A stretch of 64,000 nt of DNA from an archaeon SCG-AAA382B04 (lineage in GTDB: Archaea > Halobacteriota > Methanonatronarchaeia > Methanonatronarchaeales > Methanonatronarchaeaceae). The notes beneath the pieces were generated by a model. The model did not search any database. It was given only the letters and a program-made list of their open reading frames with translations, and was not told the origin of the DNA. This document shows, in pieces, positions 7,702 to 17,217 of the stretch. The translations under genes were made by a program, and so were the position numbers. The stretch is taken from the NCBI GenBank assembly GCA_003034855.1, contig PZKD01000062.1, positions 1-64,000 of the forward strand, written 5' to 3'. Within the stretch, counting starts at the first letter, position 1; each line of letters starts with the position of its first letter.

Positions 7702-9927
7702 TCACGAGGTTGTGTTATTTACTTTGTATAGTGTGATTGCTGGACCACTACCAAATCTGGCTAAATCATTTATGCTTACGTCAACATTTACAACCTGATT
7801 TCCATACAACATGGGAATTGTTGCTGATCCATTTTGTGTAAAAACACTCTGTATGTTCCTACTTGTAGTGATTCCCCACACATCATCGGTCTTAACATAC
7901 CATTGAGGAGATTGATAAGCAATTTCATAGCCCTCATAAGGTGAATCTCCCGCTCCATGGGATAAGGCGTTATAATAAGATAACTTGGTATAAGTTGAGT
8001 TCAAAGCCTTATTTCCAACTTGATTGGGGCTACGCCAAATCCATTCCTCTTCACCTTCTTCTAGTTTTTGATCCGCCATATTTGGGTGATCCTCAATTAA
8101 GCCACTAGAAACCGTTACCACAGCACCCCATTTTCCACTATAACTAATGTATTTGTTACCAACCACATAATCGACATCCTCACCACGTTCTTCAAGCATA
8201 TTAGTCGTTATATACTCCCTAGACTCCGAAATATTCGACATTGTATAGAACTTAGCAGCTTCTTCAGCATTAGATTGTGTGTTATCGGTGAATACTCCAA
8301 CATTTCCCAAAACCTTCATTGCAAAACCATAATCCCACCAACTCAAAACATGGTTCTCTGACGTTATAGACTCATTTTGATCTAGATAATTAAAAGTTGA
8401 AGTCCATGCACCAAGAGATTCCTGATAAACTACCGAAGAAACCTGTCTAGGAGTAAAATCACCTCCCAAGGCATTAGAAACTGGTAAAGATGTAACCAAA
8501 ATCAAAATTACGAATGCAAAAACTAATCCCGCCCTAACTTTGTCCCAACTAGTGAGCTTAACATAACTCTTCTCAAAGCTCTGAGTTATCTTGTTCAACC
8601 CTCCCACATAGTTTAGAGTCCAAAGTATCTCTGCAGCTATAACCGGAGTAGCTAAGAAGAGATATAATGAAAGAAACCTTGACGCTAAGAAATGCATCAA
8701 AAACGTGAAGCCAACGAAGACAAGTTCAAACATCCTCGCAGGATTAAAGTCATTTCTGAGTTTGTATAAGATATAGACTTGTGGTAAAAACAAAACAGGC
8801 AGTATAAAAGCACCTATTGTTCCAAAGCTATCGGCTAATGGTGTTAGCCCCCTTACATACGTGGATTGTAGCTCCGAAATAGTTGAATGAATTACTGCTG
8901 TTTGCTTAACCGTCCCTACCCCTCTAATGTTAAGGGGAAAGTTGCCTGTGTAGACCAGGATTACTCCAGCGAAGAAGATTAGGGTGAAGGCTGCTGTAAG
9001 TTTTTTGCGAAAGCTAACTCCATCCTCTACAAATGATAACTGAGAACTCCATTCCGGTAACTTAGTGGATACATATGGTAATAGAACCATTGGAGCTACC
9101 AATAAAACACCGGTCAGATTGCTTAATGAATTATCGAATAACAAAATTGGATATGATAGTAATATTCCTAGGAGACTAAATGTGTCTTCTTTTTTGATCT
9201 TGTCTAGCCAAGTTGCAACTACTGTGTATATTGCTATTGCAAAACCAAGCATAGCAAACATAGAGGTGTATCCTGCCCAGAACAATCCAAAGAACCCTAG
9301 AGCCAAACCTCCATAACAACTCCACTTTATTTTTCGTAAAACATTTGTTTCATTAAAGGATTTAACAAATAAAGCTAGTATTAAGGGATAGAATAGTGCT
9401 ATGTAGATGTTTGTGTCGTATTTTCCTGCTGCACCAATTAAGATGAATTGAGGAAATACAAATGTTAGTAATGCAGCAATTATTCCAACCTTCTCGTTAT
9501 ACAATTCTTTTCCCAAGAACCAATACACAACAGGTAATAACGCTCCAACTAGAACAGGAAAGATTATTACAATTTGTTTCAAAGAAACTGAAACCTCTAA
9601 TAGATTCAAAAACTCTGTAACTATCGCAGGTAATGCATGAGTCAATGGTGGGTATCCGACACCGCTTAATGTTCCTCCTGAACCAGGGAAGAGTAAGCTA
9701 TCAACTGTGGCGGGTTCCCAATGAGTGAACCAATGCTGAGATAAGTGAAACATCTCAAATGGATCAAGAGCAACCAATCTATCCAAGTAACCCATTCCCA
9801 CCCTAAGATAAGATCCAATAACTATGGACAGAACGATTGCAATGTATGAGATCTTTCTCGTCAAACCGGTTTGTGATAGGTCTTTAAAAAATGATTCTAT
9901 TGTAATCCAATCCTCTTCTTCAGACAT
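7702..9927 (-). CDS. aglB: Dolichyl-phosphooligosaccharide--protein glycotransferase AglB (STT3)
   Basis: The 741-residue protein has a membrane-embedded N-terminal half of about 12-13 segments and a soluble extracytoplasmic C-terminal half, as in AglB/STT3. The catalytic-site signature WWDYG is present (SWWDYGFAMKVLG, about 528), and an acidic first loop (ALDPFEMFHLSQHW) occurs near 35. It transfers lipid-linked glycans to Asn-X-Ser/Thr sequons on exported proteins such as pilins and S-layer proteins. The sugar operon at 13-18 kb and the island at 32-60 kb could supply substrates. Confidence 0.95.
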   Translation of the reverse strand: MSEEEDWITIESFFKDLSQTGLTRKISYIAIVLSIVIGSYLRVGMGYLDRLVALDPFEMFHLSQHWFTHWEPATVDSLLFPGSGGTLSGVGYPPLTHALPAIVTEFLNLLEVSVSLKQIVIIFPVLVGALLPVVYWFLGKELYNEKVGIIAALLTFVFPQFILIGAAGKYDTNIYIALFYPLILALFVKSFNETNVLRKIKWSCYGGLALGFFGLFWAGYTSMFAMLGFAIAIYTVVATWLDKIKKEDTFSLLGILLSYPILLFDNSLSNLTGVLLVAPMVLLPYVSTKLPEWSSQLSFVEDGVSFRKKLTAAFTLIFFAGVILVYTGNFPLNIRGVGTVKQTAVIHSTISELQSTYVRGLTPLADSFGTIGAFILPVLFLPQVYILYKLRNDFNPARMFELVFVGFTFLMHFLASRFLSLYLFLATPVIAAEILWTLNYVGGLNKITQSFEKSYVKLTSWDKVRAGLVFAFVILILVTSLPVSNALGGDFTPRQVSSVVYQESLGAWTSTFNYLDQNESITSENHVLSWWDYGFAMKVLGNVGVFTDNTQSNAEEAAKFYTMSNISESREYITTNMLEERGEDVDYVVGNKYISYSGKWGAVVTVSSGLIEDHPNMADQKLEEGEEEWIWRSPNQVGNKALNSTYTKLSYYNALSHGAGDSPYEGYEIAYQSPQWYVKTDDVWGITTSRNIQSVFTQNGSATIPMLYGNQVVNVDVSINDLARFGSGPAITLYKVNNTTS

Positions 9928-10021
9928 ATACTGGCATCACCTAAATCTTTTATTTAATTAGATTTTATTTCTCTTTTATTCTATCCCTCGTAGATTAAGA
10001 AAAAATCTTCGGTGCAACTTA

Positions 10022-10041
10022 CCCACGACTAAAGTCGTGGG
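10022..10041. mobile_element. IS200/IS605-type terminal hairpin remnant
   Basis: CCCACGACT pairs perfectly with AGTCGTGGG across a two-base loop, followed by GCTTGCGCC. Short hairpins of this form are recognised by the TnpA transposase at the ends of IS200/IS605 elements. No transposase remains nearby, so this is a solo end or scar in the gap between aglB and the zinc-ribbon gene. A rho-independent terminator is less likely because no T-run follows. Confidence 0.5.
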
Positions 10042-10153
10042 CTTGCGCCTCCATAGAAACCGTGTCAAACAAACAAAAAAAATATCATGGTTTAAGTTAT
10101 TTTAGATTTAATTTATTGAGGAAAAAACCTAAATTATGTGGTGGGTTAATTTT

Positions 10154-10462
10154 ATGTCAAAAAAAGAGGACGAAGAAATTAAAGAAGACGAAGAAGTGGA
10201 TGAGGCAGAGGGTAATTATAGGGAAAAGGATTTGAGAGAAAGTGGCTACGATAATACGACTTGTGTTCGGTGTGAGGGAGATGGAAAGCCGGTTCTTCAA
10301 GCTGGAGACAATACTGTTATTGTTTATTTGTGCCCTAGTTGTGAGCACATGTGGGGGGTTAATTATGAAAAAAAGAAGATCGAGGAAATTCCAAAAGAAT
10401 TACCCTATTATGATTCTTTGATGGATAAGATAAGAGAAGAATATGAGGATTTAGTTGCTTGA
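10154..10462 (+). CDS. Small acidic zinc-ribbon protein
   Basis: I choose the ATG at 10154, giving 102 residues: an acidic disordered N-terminus (about 1-28), then a zinc ribbon with CVRCEGDG and CPSCEHMW about 20 residues apart. The ribbon resembles those of TFS/RPA12-like transcript-cleavage factors but lacks their second ribbon and acidic hairpin, so a general zinc-ribbon assignment is safer. It converges on the nuclease-domain gene with a 12-base overlap. Confidence 0.65.
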   Translation: MSKKEDEEIKEDEEVDEAEGNYREKDLRESGYDNTTCVRCEGDGKPVLQAGDNTVIVYLCPSCEHMWGVNYEKKKIEEIPKELPYYDSLMDKIREEYEDLVA

Positions 10463-10894
10463 GCTTTCGAATTTTAGGCTTGATGGACTAACTCCTTTCT
10501 CTTCGAATAGTTCGTGGTCTATGTAGATTGGGGCTCTTTCTCTAGAGGCAATTGCTAGGGCATCGCTTGGTCTTGCGTCGAGGCTGATTTGTTTTTCTCC
10601 ATTGTTGTATGTGTTGGCGTAGATTTTTGCGAAGTAAATTCCTTCTTGAGCGTTGTCGATTGTGATTTTGTCTATTGCGCCTCCTACTTCGTTCATTATT
10701 TCTATGAATAGGTCATGGGTTTGTGGTCTTGATGTGGTTTGTTGATTGAGGCCGTTTTTTATGTTTCTTCCCTGCATTGGGTTGCATAGGATTGGTAATA
10801 CTTTTTCGTTAAATTTGTTTTTACCTTGAAGTAATACTAAGGCTCCTTCGTCGGTTCTTCCTACTTCATATATCTCGGCTTTTATTTCGGTCAT
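10451..10894 (-). CDS. Bifunctional nuclease (BFN, DUF151) domain protein
   Basis: The 147-residue protein fits the DUF151 family. It opens with a beta-rich region containing ALVLLQG...VLPILCNPMQG, then HDLFIEIMNEVGGAIDKITID, and the signature ISLDARPSDALAIASRERAPIYI near residues 103-125. Family members have been reported to have dual DNase and RNase activity; the physiological role in archaea is open. It probably shares an intergenic promoter area with the HTH gene just upstream. Confidence 0.85.
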   Translation of the reverse strand: MTEIKAEIYEVGRTDEGALVLLQGKNKFNEKVLPILCNPMQGRNIKNGLNQQTTSRPQTHDLFIEIMNEVGGAIDKITIDNAQEGIYFAKIYANTYNNGEKQISLDARPSDALAIASRERAPIYIDHELFEEKGVSPSSLKFESSSN

Positions 10895-10938
10895 TTTTCT
10901 CAGCTCAAAGTATTGGTTATTTTTTTGTGTGGAAAAAA

Positions 10939-11205
10939 TTATTCCTCGGTTTTTATTAATATAAATTTTCCTTGGGGTGGTGGGGTCATCTTTAGTGTTA
11001 TTTGTTTTTCGAGGCTATAGTATTTTTTTCTTCCATCTTTGTATGTGGTTATTATGTCTTCTTGTCGTAGTTTTTGGAGGTGGTGTTTTAGGTTTTTTCC
11101 GTCGATGTTTAGTTGGTTCATTAGTTCTGAGAAGTAGTGGTCTTTGTTTGTTAGTTGTTTTAGTATTTTTATGCGGTTTTTTTGGCTTATTGCGTCCATT
11201 AACAT
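10939..11205 (-). CDS. ArsR-like winged-helix transcription regulator
   Basis: The 88-residue protein starts DAISQKNRIKILKQLTN, the usual first helix of an ArsR-type domain. A recognition region follows (ELMNQLNIDGKNLKHHLQKL) and then a wing (KDGRKKYYSLEKQ). No metal-binding Cys cluster is present, so a metal sensor is unlikely. It is divergent from the amphi-Trp gene, 67 bases away, and could regulate it, itself or the BFN gene. Its codons mostly end in A or C. Confidence 0.7.
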   Translation of the reverse strand: MLMDAISQKNRIKILKQLTNKDHYFSELMNQLNIDGKNLKHHLQKLRQEDIITTYKDGRKKYYSLEKQITLKMTPPPQGKFILIKTEE

Positions 11206-11272
11206 AATAAGTATATTTTTACAAAGAACTTTTATTAACTTTTTTTGTTTTATTATTTCTATGTGATTTATT

Positions 11273-11557
11273 ATGGATGTTAAAGAACAAGAACCAGATA
11301 AAGATAAAAAACGAGTAACTGGGAGTTTTCAACAAGAGATTTACATGGAACGAGAAGACCTCGCTAATTTCCTTGAAGAACTTGCCAAAGAACTCAAACA
11401 AGGAAACGAAATAAAAATAATTACAGACGAGTGGGAACTACCATTTGCAATAAGAGATCAAGCTGAGGTAGAAATCGAATTAGAACATGGTGAATTAGAG
11501 ATAAAATTAGAATTAGAATTCGACGAAGACAAAAGCAAGGACCTAACAGTAGAATAG
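11273..11557 (+). CDS. Amphi-Trp domain protein
   Basis: The 94-residue acidic protein has the arrangement of amphi-Trp proteins: a short helix (YMEREDLANFLEELAKELK), then alternating strands (NEIKIITDEWELPF) with a single Trp, then VEIELEHGELEIKLELEF. Amphi-Trp proteins occur widely in haloarchaea and other prokaryotes, but no function is established. The gene is monocistronic. Confidence 0.7.
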   Translation: MDVKEQEPDKDKKRVTGSFQQEIYMEREDLANFLEELAKELKQGNEIKIITDEWELPFAIRDQAEVEIELEHGELEIKLELEFDEDKSKDLTVE

Positions 11558-11636
11558 TCTATCCAAAACCCCAAAGTTTTTTACCTATTTTTTTTCAGTA
11601 AGATACTTATTTTTCAAGGCCATAGTTTTTGTCTTG

Positions 11637-12656
11637 ATGTTCTCTAATTTAAAACTCAAATTATCGATGATGGGTTCTCTAGCAGCAATAATAGCTATAA
11701 CCACATTAGCAGCTACAGTAGTTTTATCAATGGCTGGTGCTTCTCTTACTTGGGTGTTTGTGTTCATCGTTCCATTTTTTGCTCTTCAGTGGTATCTTGG
11801 GCCAAAATTGGTTGAAAAAGGCTACAAGGTAGAGGAAGCAGGTGAAGACGAGTATCCTAGGTATCATGAATTGGTGGAGGAGTTGGCTGAGAAGAGTGGT
11901 ATTGAGAAGCCGAGTGTGATGGTTGCTGATGTTGAGATGCCTAATGCTTTTGCATATGGTAATTATTTCACAGGAGATAAGGTTGCAGTAACAAAGGGTC
12001 TTTTGAAGCAACTTGAGTGGGAGGAAGTTGAAGCTGTAGTTGGTCACGAGTTAGGACATATCGCTCACGATGATTCTAGTTACATGGTGTTTTTGTCTAT
12101 TTTGCCAGCGATTTTCATGATTGTTGGTAGAATGTTTTTCTGGTCCTCACTCTTTGGAGGTGGAGGAGATGACGAGGGACAGCTACCAATGATTGCGATT
12201 GCTGCAGCATCGATGTTGATTTATTTTGTGTTACAGATGACTATTATGCATTTTAGTAGGATGAGAGAATATTATGCAGACAGACATAGCTCCGAGGTAG
12301 TTGAAGAGGGGGATCGTAAGCTTGCTGAGGGATTAGCCAAAATAAATGAGAGTATGAGTGATTTAAAGAACCAAAAGAAGAACAAACAGAAAAAGGGAGT
12401 AAGCATTTCTAGGAGAGGAGGTAGGAGACCTGGGTCTGGTTCTAGGGGGTTTGGTGGTGTTGGTGCTGTTGGTTTGTCTATGAAGCCTTTATTGATCTCA
12501 GACCCGGATACTGCTGGTTCAGGTGGTGGTGCTAGGAGTGATATGCAGTTGGTGGAGAAGTATGCTGGTAAGGAGTTGTCTTTTGGTGATCGTGTCCGGG
12601 AGTTTTTTTCCTCTCATCCAAATATAAAAAAACGTTTAGAGGCTATGGGTTTCTAG
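11637..12656 (+). CDS. htpX: HtpX-like membrane zinc metalloprotease (M48)
   Basis: I take ATG at 11637 (a TTG lies just before it), giving 339 residues. Two N-terminal membrane segments are followed by the zinc motif HELGH (VVGHELGHIAHDD, about 139), two further membrane segments (about 158-205) and the third-ligand region SRMREYYADRHS. A Gly/Arg-rich insertion (SRRGGRRPGSGSRGFGG) separates the core from the C-terminal FFSSHPNIKKRLEAM motif, which is typical of HtpX. The enzyme degrades misfolded membrane proteins. Confidence 0.9.
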   Translation: MFSNLKLKLSMMGSLAAIIAITTLAATVVLSMAGASLTWVFVFIVPFFALQWYLGPKLVEKGYKVEEAGEDEYPRYHELVEELAEKSGIEKPSVMVADVEMPNAFAYGNYFTGDKVAVTKGLLKQLEWEEVEAVVGHELGHIAHDDSSYMVFLSILPAIFMIVGRMFFWSSLFGGGGDDEGQLPMIAIAAASMLIYFVLQMTIMHFSRMREYYADRHSSEVVEEGDRKLAEGLAKINESMSDLKNQKKNKQKKGVSISRRGGRRPGSGSRGFGGVGAVGLSMKPLLISDPDTAGSGGGARSDMQLVEKYAGKELSFGDRVREFFSSHPNIKKRLEAMGF

Positions 12657-12757
12657 GTTTAAGTCATTGGTTCTTTTGTTTTTGTTTTTGTTTTGGTTTT
12701 GGTTTTTTGTTTGTTAGGAAACATTTATGTGATTATATTCAAATATTCTAATATAGT

Positions 12758-13156
12758 ATGAGTGATGAAATAGAACAAATCAGAAAAAATAAGATAAAAC
12801 AAATCAAAAAACAAAAGAGGAATAAAAATATGACAAAAGGAAAACCCAAAACCCTAGACGAATCAAACTTCGAAGAATTCACACAAAAAAACACAGCAGT
12901 AGTAGACGCATGGGCCGAATGGTGTGGACCATGCAAAATGCTAAACCCAGTAATAAAAGAACTAGCAAAAGAATACAAAGACAAAGTCAAATTCGGAAAA
13001 CTAAACGTAGACAACAACCAAAAAATCGCGCAAAAATTCGGAATCAGATCAATACCAACAATCCTATTCTTCAAAAACGGAGAACTAATCGACCAAGTAA
13101 CAGGAGCACTACCAAAACAAAACCTAAAACAAAAAATAGACAACAACTTAATCTAA
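12758..13156 (+). CDS. trx: Thioredoxin
   Basis: The product has the active site AEWCGPCK and the cis-Pro loop RSIPTILFFKNGE, with thioredoxin-fold spacing. The 132-residue reading includes a Lys-rich N-terminal extension of about 25 residues; an internal ATG at 12830 (MTKGKPKTLDE) gives a conventional 108-residue thioredoxin and may be the true start. It overlaps the tail of the convergent glycosyltransferase gene by nine bases. Codons end almost only in A or C. Confidence 0.9.
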   Translation: MSDEIEQIRKNKIKQIKKQKRNKNMTKGKPKTLDESNFEEFTQKNTAVVDAWAEWCGPCKMLNPVIKELAKEYKDKVKFGKLNVDNNQKIAQKFGIRSIPTILFFKNGELIDQVTGALPKQNLKQKIDNNLI

Positions 13157-14242
13157 CAAATTACGATAAACCTCAAGTGTCCTATTACTTATCTTTCTCC
13201 AACTAAACTTTTTAGCGAAGTTTTTCGCATCCTCCTCTATTTTTTCTTTATTTAAACTCAATAGTTCATCTATTCCTTCTTTAATCCGATCCCCTCTCAA
13301 CTGCACTACCAACCCTCGTGGCTCTTTCACTAAGTTTTTTGCTGCATTTTTCTCTTCATCAACTGTTAACACTGGTTTTCCACATGCAAACGCCTCTAAA
13401 ACCGTTATACCAAATCCTTCCCGAGAAGAAGGGAGAACAAAAATCCCACAAGACTTAATCAAACCAATCAACTTACTATAACTGGTTTCACCAAAGAAAT
13501 CAACATCCACCTCGTTAGTTTCGGCAATTTCTTCCAATTCATCTCTTTGAGGTCCATCACCAACCACTCCAAGACTCAACCCAGAATCTCTAAGCGATTT
13601 TATCAAGATGTCGACGTTTTTTTGTGGAATTAATCGACCAACAAACAAAACATCAAACCCTCTATCCGATTCATCTATTTTTTGAATTTCTTTGTAATTA
13701 ATTCCGTTTGGGACATATTTGGATTTTGCGCCTAGTTTTTTGAGGTCTTTTTGGGTTTTCTGAGAAACAGATATTATTTGATCTGGTAACTTGGAAACTA
13801 ATTTCTCAGTCCATTTACCGAAATATCCTTTTTTTCCTAGGTAATCGAGCCAATAATCACCCCACACCTCGTGCCAAGTAACAACAAACTTAGATTTGTT
13901 GAGTGTTCTTAGTTTTCCACTAATACATGGAAGGTAGGGAAAGATGTTGAAATCGATTATGTCATGGTTGTTATCGATTTTTAGCGAATGAATTGCAAAA
14001 CCCAATGCTTCACTAATTGAGCGGCGATTGTTCTTGTATAGGTCTTTTTTGGGTGATATAGCCTTGTATGTGATGCCCTCTTTTTGTATAGTTTTTTGTT
14101 TTTCTTTTTCTTCCCACCACTTCATGGTGTAGATTGTCACTTGGTGTTCAGTGGCTAGTTTTTTGGCTATTTCGTATGTTCTTTTTTCTGCTCCTCCCCG
14201 GCTCCAGGGATAAGCTACATCTGTAACATAAGCAATATCCAT
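13148..14242 (-). CDS. Glycosyltransferase family 4
   Basis: The 364-residue GT-B enzyme begins with a Rossmann strand and glycine loop (MDIAYVTDVAYPWSRGGAEKRTY). It carries the retaining-GT4 motif SSREGFGITVLEAFACGKPV, with the E-x7-E pattern, near residue 277. It is the last gene of a five-gene minus-strand operon with intergenic gaps of 2-5 bases, so it probably adds a sugar made from the nucleotide sugars produced upstream. Donor and acceptor are unknown. Confidence 0.85.
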   Translation of the reverse strand: MDIAYVTDVAYPWSRGGAEKRTYEIAKKLATEHQVTIYTMKWWEEKEKQKTIQKEGITYKAISPKKDLYKNNRRSISEALGFAIHSLKIDNNHDIIDFNIFPYLPCISGKLRTLNKSKFVVTWHEVWGDYWLDYLGKKGYFGKWTEKLVSKLPDQIISVSQKTQKDLKKLGAKSKYVPNGINYKEIQKIDESDRGFDVLFVGRLIPQKNVDILIKSLRDSGLSLGVVGDGPQRDELEEIAETNEVDVDFFGETSYSKLIGLIKSCGIFVLPSSREGFGITVLEAFACGKPVLTVDEEKNAAKNLVKEPRGLVVQLRGDRIKEGIDELLSLNKEKIEEDAKNFAKKFSWRKISNRTLEVYRNLLD

Positions 14243-14244
14243 CT

Positions 14245-14919
14245 TTAGTTAAGTCCTAGTTTTTTCTTGAATAGATAAAAGAAGTTTTTTAATCCATCGC
14301 TCCAGCTACTAATCTCCACCTCACCCCTTCTCTCTCGATACTCAATTGGAACTTCTTTTGCACTTATTTCGGGATGTTTGAATGCTTCGATTTTAATTTC
14401 TTCGGAAAAAGGCATCCCATCACTACCTAAATCAATTTTGTCTAATACGTGTTTTTTGAAAACCCACATCCCAGACTGTGAATCCTTTATTTCATTGTGG
14501 AATAATGTTCTTTGGGTTATGTTTAGGACTGTGTTACCTATTTTGTGTTTTGGTGACATTGCTCCTTCTTTTATTTCTCCAAATCGGTTGGTTGTTAAGA
14601 AATCGAGTTCGTTGTCTTTTAGTTTTTGTATTAGTTTGTGGGTGTTTTCGGCGGGATAGGAGTCGTCTCCATCCATCGTAACCAAAATATCTCCCTTGGT
14701 TTCTTGGAAACCGGTTTTGTATGCTCTACCATATCCTTTTCTTTTTTCTACTACTACTTTGGCTCCTTTTTGTTTTGCTACTTCTTGGGTTTTGTCAGTG
14801 CTTCCTCCATCAACCACAACAACCTCATATTCCCTATCACCTAGAGATGTTTCTAAGTGCTCCAATGTTTGTTTTATTCCTTCTTCTTCATTTAAAGTAG
14901 GAATTACGACACTAATCAT
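14245..14919 (-). CDS. Glycosyltransferase family 2, dolichyl-phosphate sugar synthase type
   Basis: The 224-residue GT-A enzyme has VVIPTLNEEEGI at the N-terminus, VVVDGGSTDKT near 35, the metal-binding TMDGDDSYP near 80 and a DSQSGMW acceptor-loop motif near 149. This layout fits enzymes that load a sugar onto dolichyl phosphate, though no membrane anchor is present. It lies between the epimerase and GT4 genes in the sugar operon, consistent with lipid-linked glycan assembly for AglB. Confidence 0.85.
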   Translation of the reverse strand: MISVVIPTLNEEEGIKQTLEHLETSLGDREYEVVVVDGGSTDKTQEVAKQKGAKVVVEKRKGYGRAYKTGFQETKGDILVTMDGDDSYPAENTHKLIQKLKDNELDFLTTNRFGEIKEGAMSPKHKIGNTVLNITQRTLFHNEIKDSQSGMWVFKKHVLDKIDLGSDGMPFSEEIKIEAFKHPEISAKEVPIEYRERRGEVEISSWSDGLKNFFYLFKKKLGLN

Positions 14920-14922
14920 TGC

Positions 14923-15849
14923 TTATTTTTCCATGTACCATCTATAGAATTTCTTTAATCCTTCTTTTAAGCTAATGGTGGGTTTCCATCCCAAGTTTTT
15001 TAGTTTTGTTATATCGGCTTTGGTGGTTTCTACATCTCCCTTCCAACCCTTTCCACCGGTGTAGGTGACTTCTGGATCCACATCCATTAAATCAAAAATC
15101 ATTTTGGCGATTTGTTTAACGCTATAGGCTTTTCCACTTCCCACGTTGTAGGCTTCTCCAGCCTCTCCTCTTTGTAGTGCCAGGATAAAGGCATCTATTG
15201 CGTCTTTTATGTAGATGTAGTCCTTGGTTTGTTCTCCCGTTCCAAGGACCTCTAGGGTTGATGGGTCTTGGGTTAGTTTTTCGACGAAATCATACATCAC
15301 GCCCTTCTCATTCCTAGGGCCATATGCGTTATAGAGTCTTAAGTTAACTATTGGATGGTTGTGGGTTCCGTGCATTGCGAAGCAATAAGCTTCCGCCGAG
15401 GTCTTCGAAGCACCATAGAAAGAAATTGGTTCTAGGGCAGTGTCTTCTGGTGTTGGAATCTGTTTTGGTGTTCCATAAACGGTTGAGGTTGAAGCAAAAA
15501 CCACCTTGGCACCAATTTCTTTTGCTGTCTGTAAGACGTTTATTGTGCCGTTTAGGTTTATGTCTAAATCTTTTTCTAGTGCATTTGTTGCTTCTGGAAC
15601 AGATGATTGCGCTGCTAGGTGAAAAACTGCATCACATCCAGCCATAGATTCTTCTACTTGGCTCTTTTTCCTTACGTCTCCTCGGATGAAGGTGTAGTTT
15701 TTTGATTCTATGTCTGTTATGTTTTTTTGTTTTCCGTTTGATAAATCATCAATTCCAACAACCTCTTTTTCCATTTCTAATAGTTCTTTGACTAGGTGGT
15801 GGCCTATGAAGCCTGCGGAACCTGTTACTAATATTTTGTCGTAATTCAT
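14923..15849 (-). CDS. NAD-dependent sugar-nucleotide epimerase (GalE-like)
   Basis: I choose ATG at 15849 (MNYDKILVTGSAGFIGHH), which puts the Rossmann GxxGxxG at the very N-terminus and leaves a four-base gap to glmM. The catalytic motif is YGASKTSAEAY, preceded by FASTSTVYG. At 308 residues it is a normal extended SDR of the UDP-glucose/UDP-GlcNAc 4-epimerase group. Neighbouring genes that make hexosamine phosphates suggest a UDP-GlcNAc or UDP-Glc substrate. Confidence 0.88.
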   Translation of the reverse strand: MNYDKILVTGSAGFIGHHLVKELLEMEKEVVGIDDLSNGKQKNITDIESKNYTFIRGDVRKKSQVEESMAGCDAVFHLAAQSSVPEATNALEKDLDINLNGTINVLQTAKEIGAKVVFASTSTVYGTPKQIPTPEDTALEPISFYGASKTSAEAYCFAMHGTHNHPIVNLRLYNAYGPRNEKGVMYDFVEKLTQDPSTLEVLGTGEQTKDYIYIKDAIDAFILALQRGEAGEAYNVGSGKAYSVKQIAKMIFDLMDVDPEVTYTGGKGWKGDVETTKADITKLKNLGWKPTISLKEGLKKFYRWYMEK

Positions 15850-15853
15850 GTGT

Positions 15854-17212
15854 TTATTCCTCTTTGGTCTCTTCAACAATTTCTAGGCCTTTTCTAGCTA
15901 ATTCTTTGGCTTCTTCTAATGAAGGTGCTTCTGTAAATACACGAACCACAGGCTCAGTCCCAGATGGTCTTATTAGGATCCAGCTATCTTCCCAAAAGAT
16001 TTTCGCACCATCAATCGTCTGAGTGCATTCACCCATCCCCTCAATCTTTTTGAAGACTTTTTTCATTATTCTCTGTTTGTCTTGGACTTTGGTTTTTGTT
16101 TTTACGTGTTTGTATTGTGGTAGTTCATTTGCTAGTTCGGAAAGGGTTTTTTCTGTCGTGGATAAGAGTTCTATCATTCTTGCGGCTGTTAGGGCTCCGT
16201 CTCTGCAGTATTGGAAGTCGGGAAAGATTACTCCTCCATTTTCTTCTCCACCGCAAACACATTCATCTCCTAACTCAATCATTTTCCTCGAAACCGTTGT
16301 AGAACCAACTTCAGTCCAAACAACCTCACCACCCAACTCCTCCACTGGTTTTGAGGCTTTTTTTCCCGAGCTAACGGGTGTAACTACTTTGTTTCCTTCT
16401 TTTGTTTTAAGCATTTTTTTGAAGAAAAGGACTAGGGATACGTCTCCCATGTGTGGTTTTCCTTTTTCATCTACAAATGTGGCTCGATCGGCATCCCCAT
16501 CATGTGCAACTCCCAAATCCGCTCCAACAGCCTCTACAGTATCTGCTAAGTCCTCAATATTCTTTGGCAATGGCTCAGGTTCTCTGGCTGGGAATAATCC
16601 ATCTGGTTGTGAATTAAGTGTAACAACTTTACAACCTAGTTGCCTCAACAGATAGGGTGTTACGAAGCATCCGGCTCCATTTCCTGGGTCCACAACCACC
16701 TTAGGATTCTCCTCCAAAATGGATTCGATATCGATTTTTTGTTTAATTGCTCGTATATACATTGGAATGGCATCGTCATAAGAGTGGTTTCCTGGATTAC
16801 TCCAATCCGCATATTGAAAAATCTCCTTTTTGTAGATGCGTTCCATTTCTTCTAGTTGCTTGTGGGAGTATTCGACTCCGTCACCATCTACGAATTTCAC
16901 TCCATTGTATTCAGCTGGGTTGTGGGATGCAGTTATAATTATTCCAGAATCAAAATCATTCTCCTTAACATAGTATTGTAAGCATGGAGATGGTGCTTCT
17001 CCTATGTCAACTACATCTAGGCCAGTTGATTGAGTGCCAGTGATTGCAGCTTTCTTCAACATTTCGCCACTCACTCTTGTATCTCGTGCAATTGCGATTC
17101 TTCCATCCCCTAAAAAAGTTGCCAAGGACCTCGCTAGTTTCATTACCAACTCCGGCGTTAATTCGTCGTTCGCTATTCCTCTCACACCATTTGTTCCAAA
17201 CAATTCAGTCAA
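15854..17212 (-). CDS. glmM: Phosphohexomutase (GlmM / phosphomannomutase family)
   Basis: The 452-residue protein begins LFGTNGVRGIANDELTPE. It carries the phosphoserine loop ITASHNPAEYNGVKF (about 93-107), the metal loop AHDGDADRATFVD and the phosphate-binding IRPSGTEPVVRVFTEA near the C-terminus, which covers all four domains. The family converts hexosamine- or hexose-6-phosphate to the 1-phosphate. Being just downstream of a nucleotidyltransferase gene favours glucosamine or glucose phosphates, but specificity cannot be read directly. Confidence 0.88.
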   Translation of the reverse strand: MTELFGTNGVRGIANDELTPELVMKLARSLATFLGDGRIAIARDTRVSGEMLKKAAITGTQSTGLDVVDIGEAPSPCLQYYVKENDFDSGIIITASHNPAEYNGVKFVDGDGVEYSHKQLEEMERIYKKEIFQYADWSNPGNHSYDDAIPMYIRAIKQKIDIESILEENPKVVVDPGNGAGCFVTPYLLRQLGCKVVTLNSQPDGLFPAREPEPLPKNIEDLADTVEAVGADLGVAHDGDADRATFVDEKGKPHMGDVSLVLFFKKMLKTKEGNKVVTPVSSGKKASKPVEELGGEVVWTEVGSTTVSRKMIELGDECVCGGEENGGVIFPDFQYCRDGALTAARMIELLSTTEKTLSELANELPQYKHVKTKTKVQDKQRIMKKVFKKIEGMGECTQTIDGAKIFWEDSWILIRPSGTEPVVRVFTEAPSLEEAKELARKGLEIVEETKEE

Positions 17213-17217
17213 AACTA

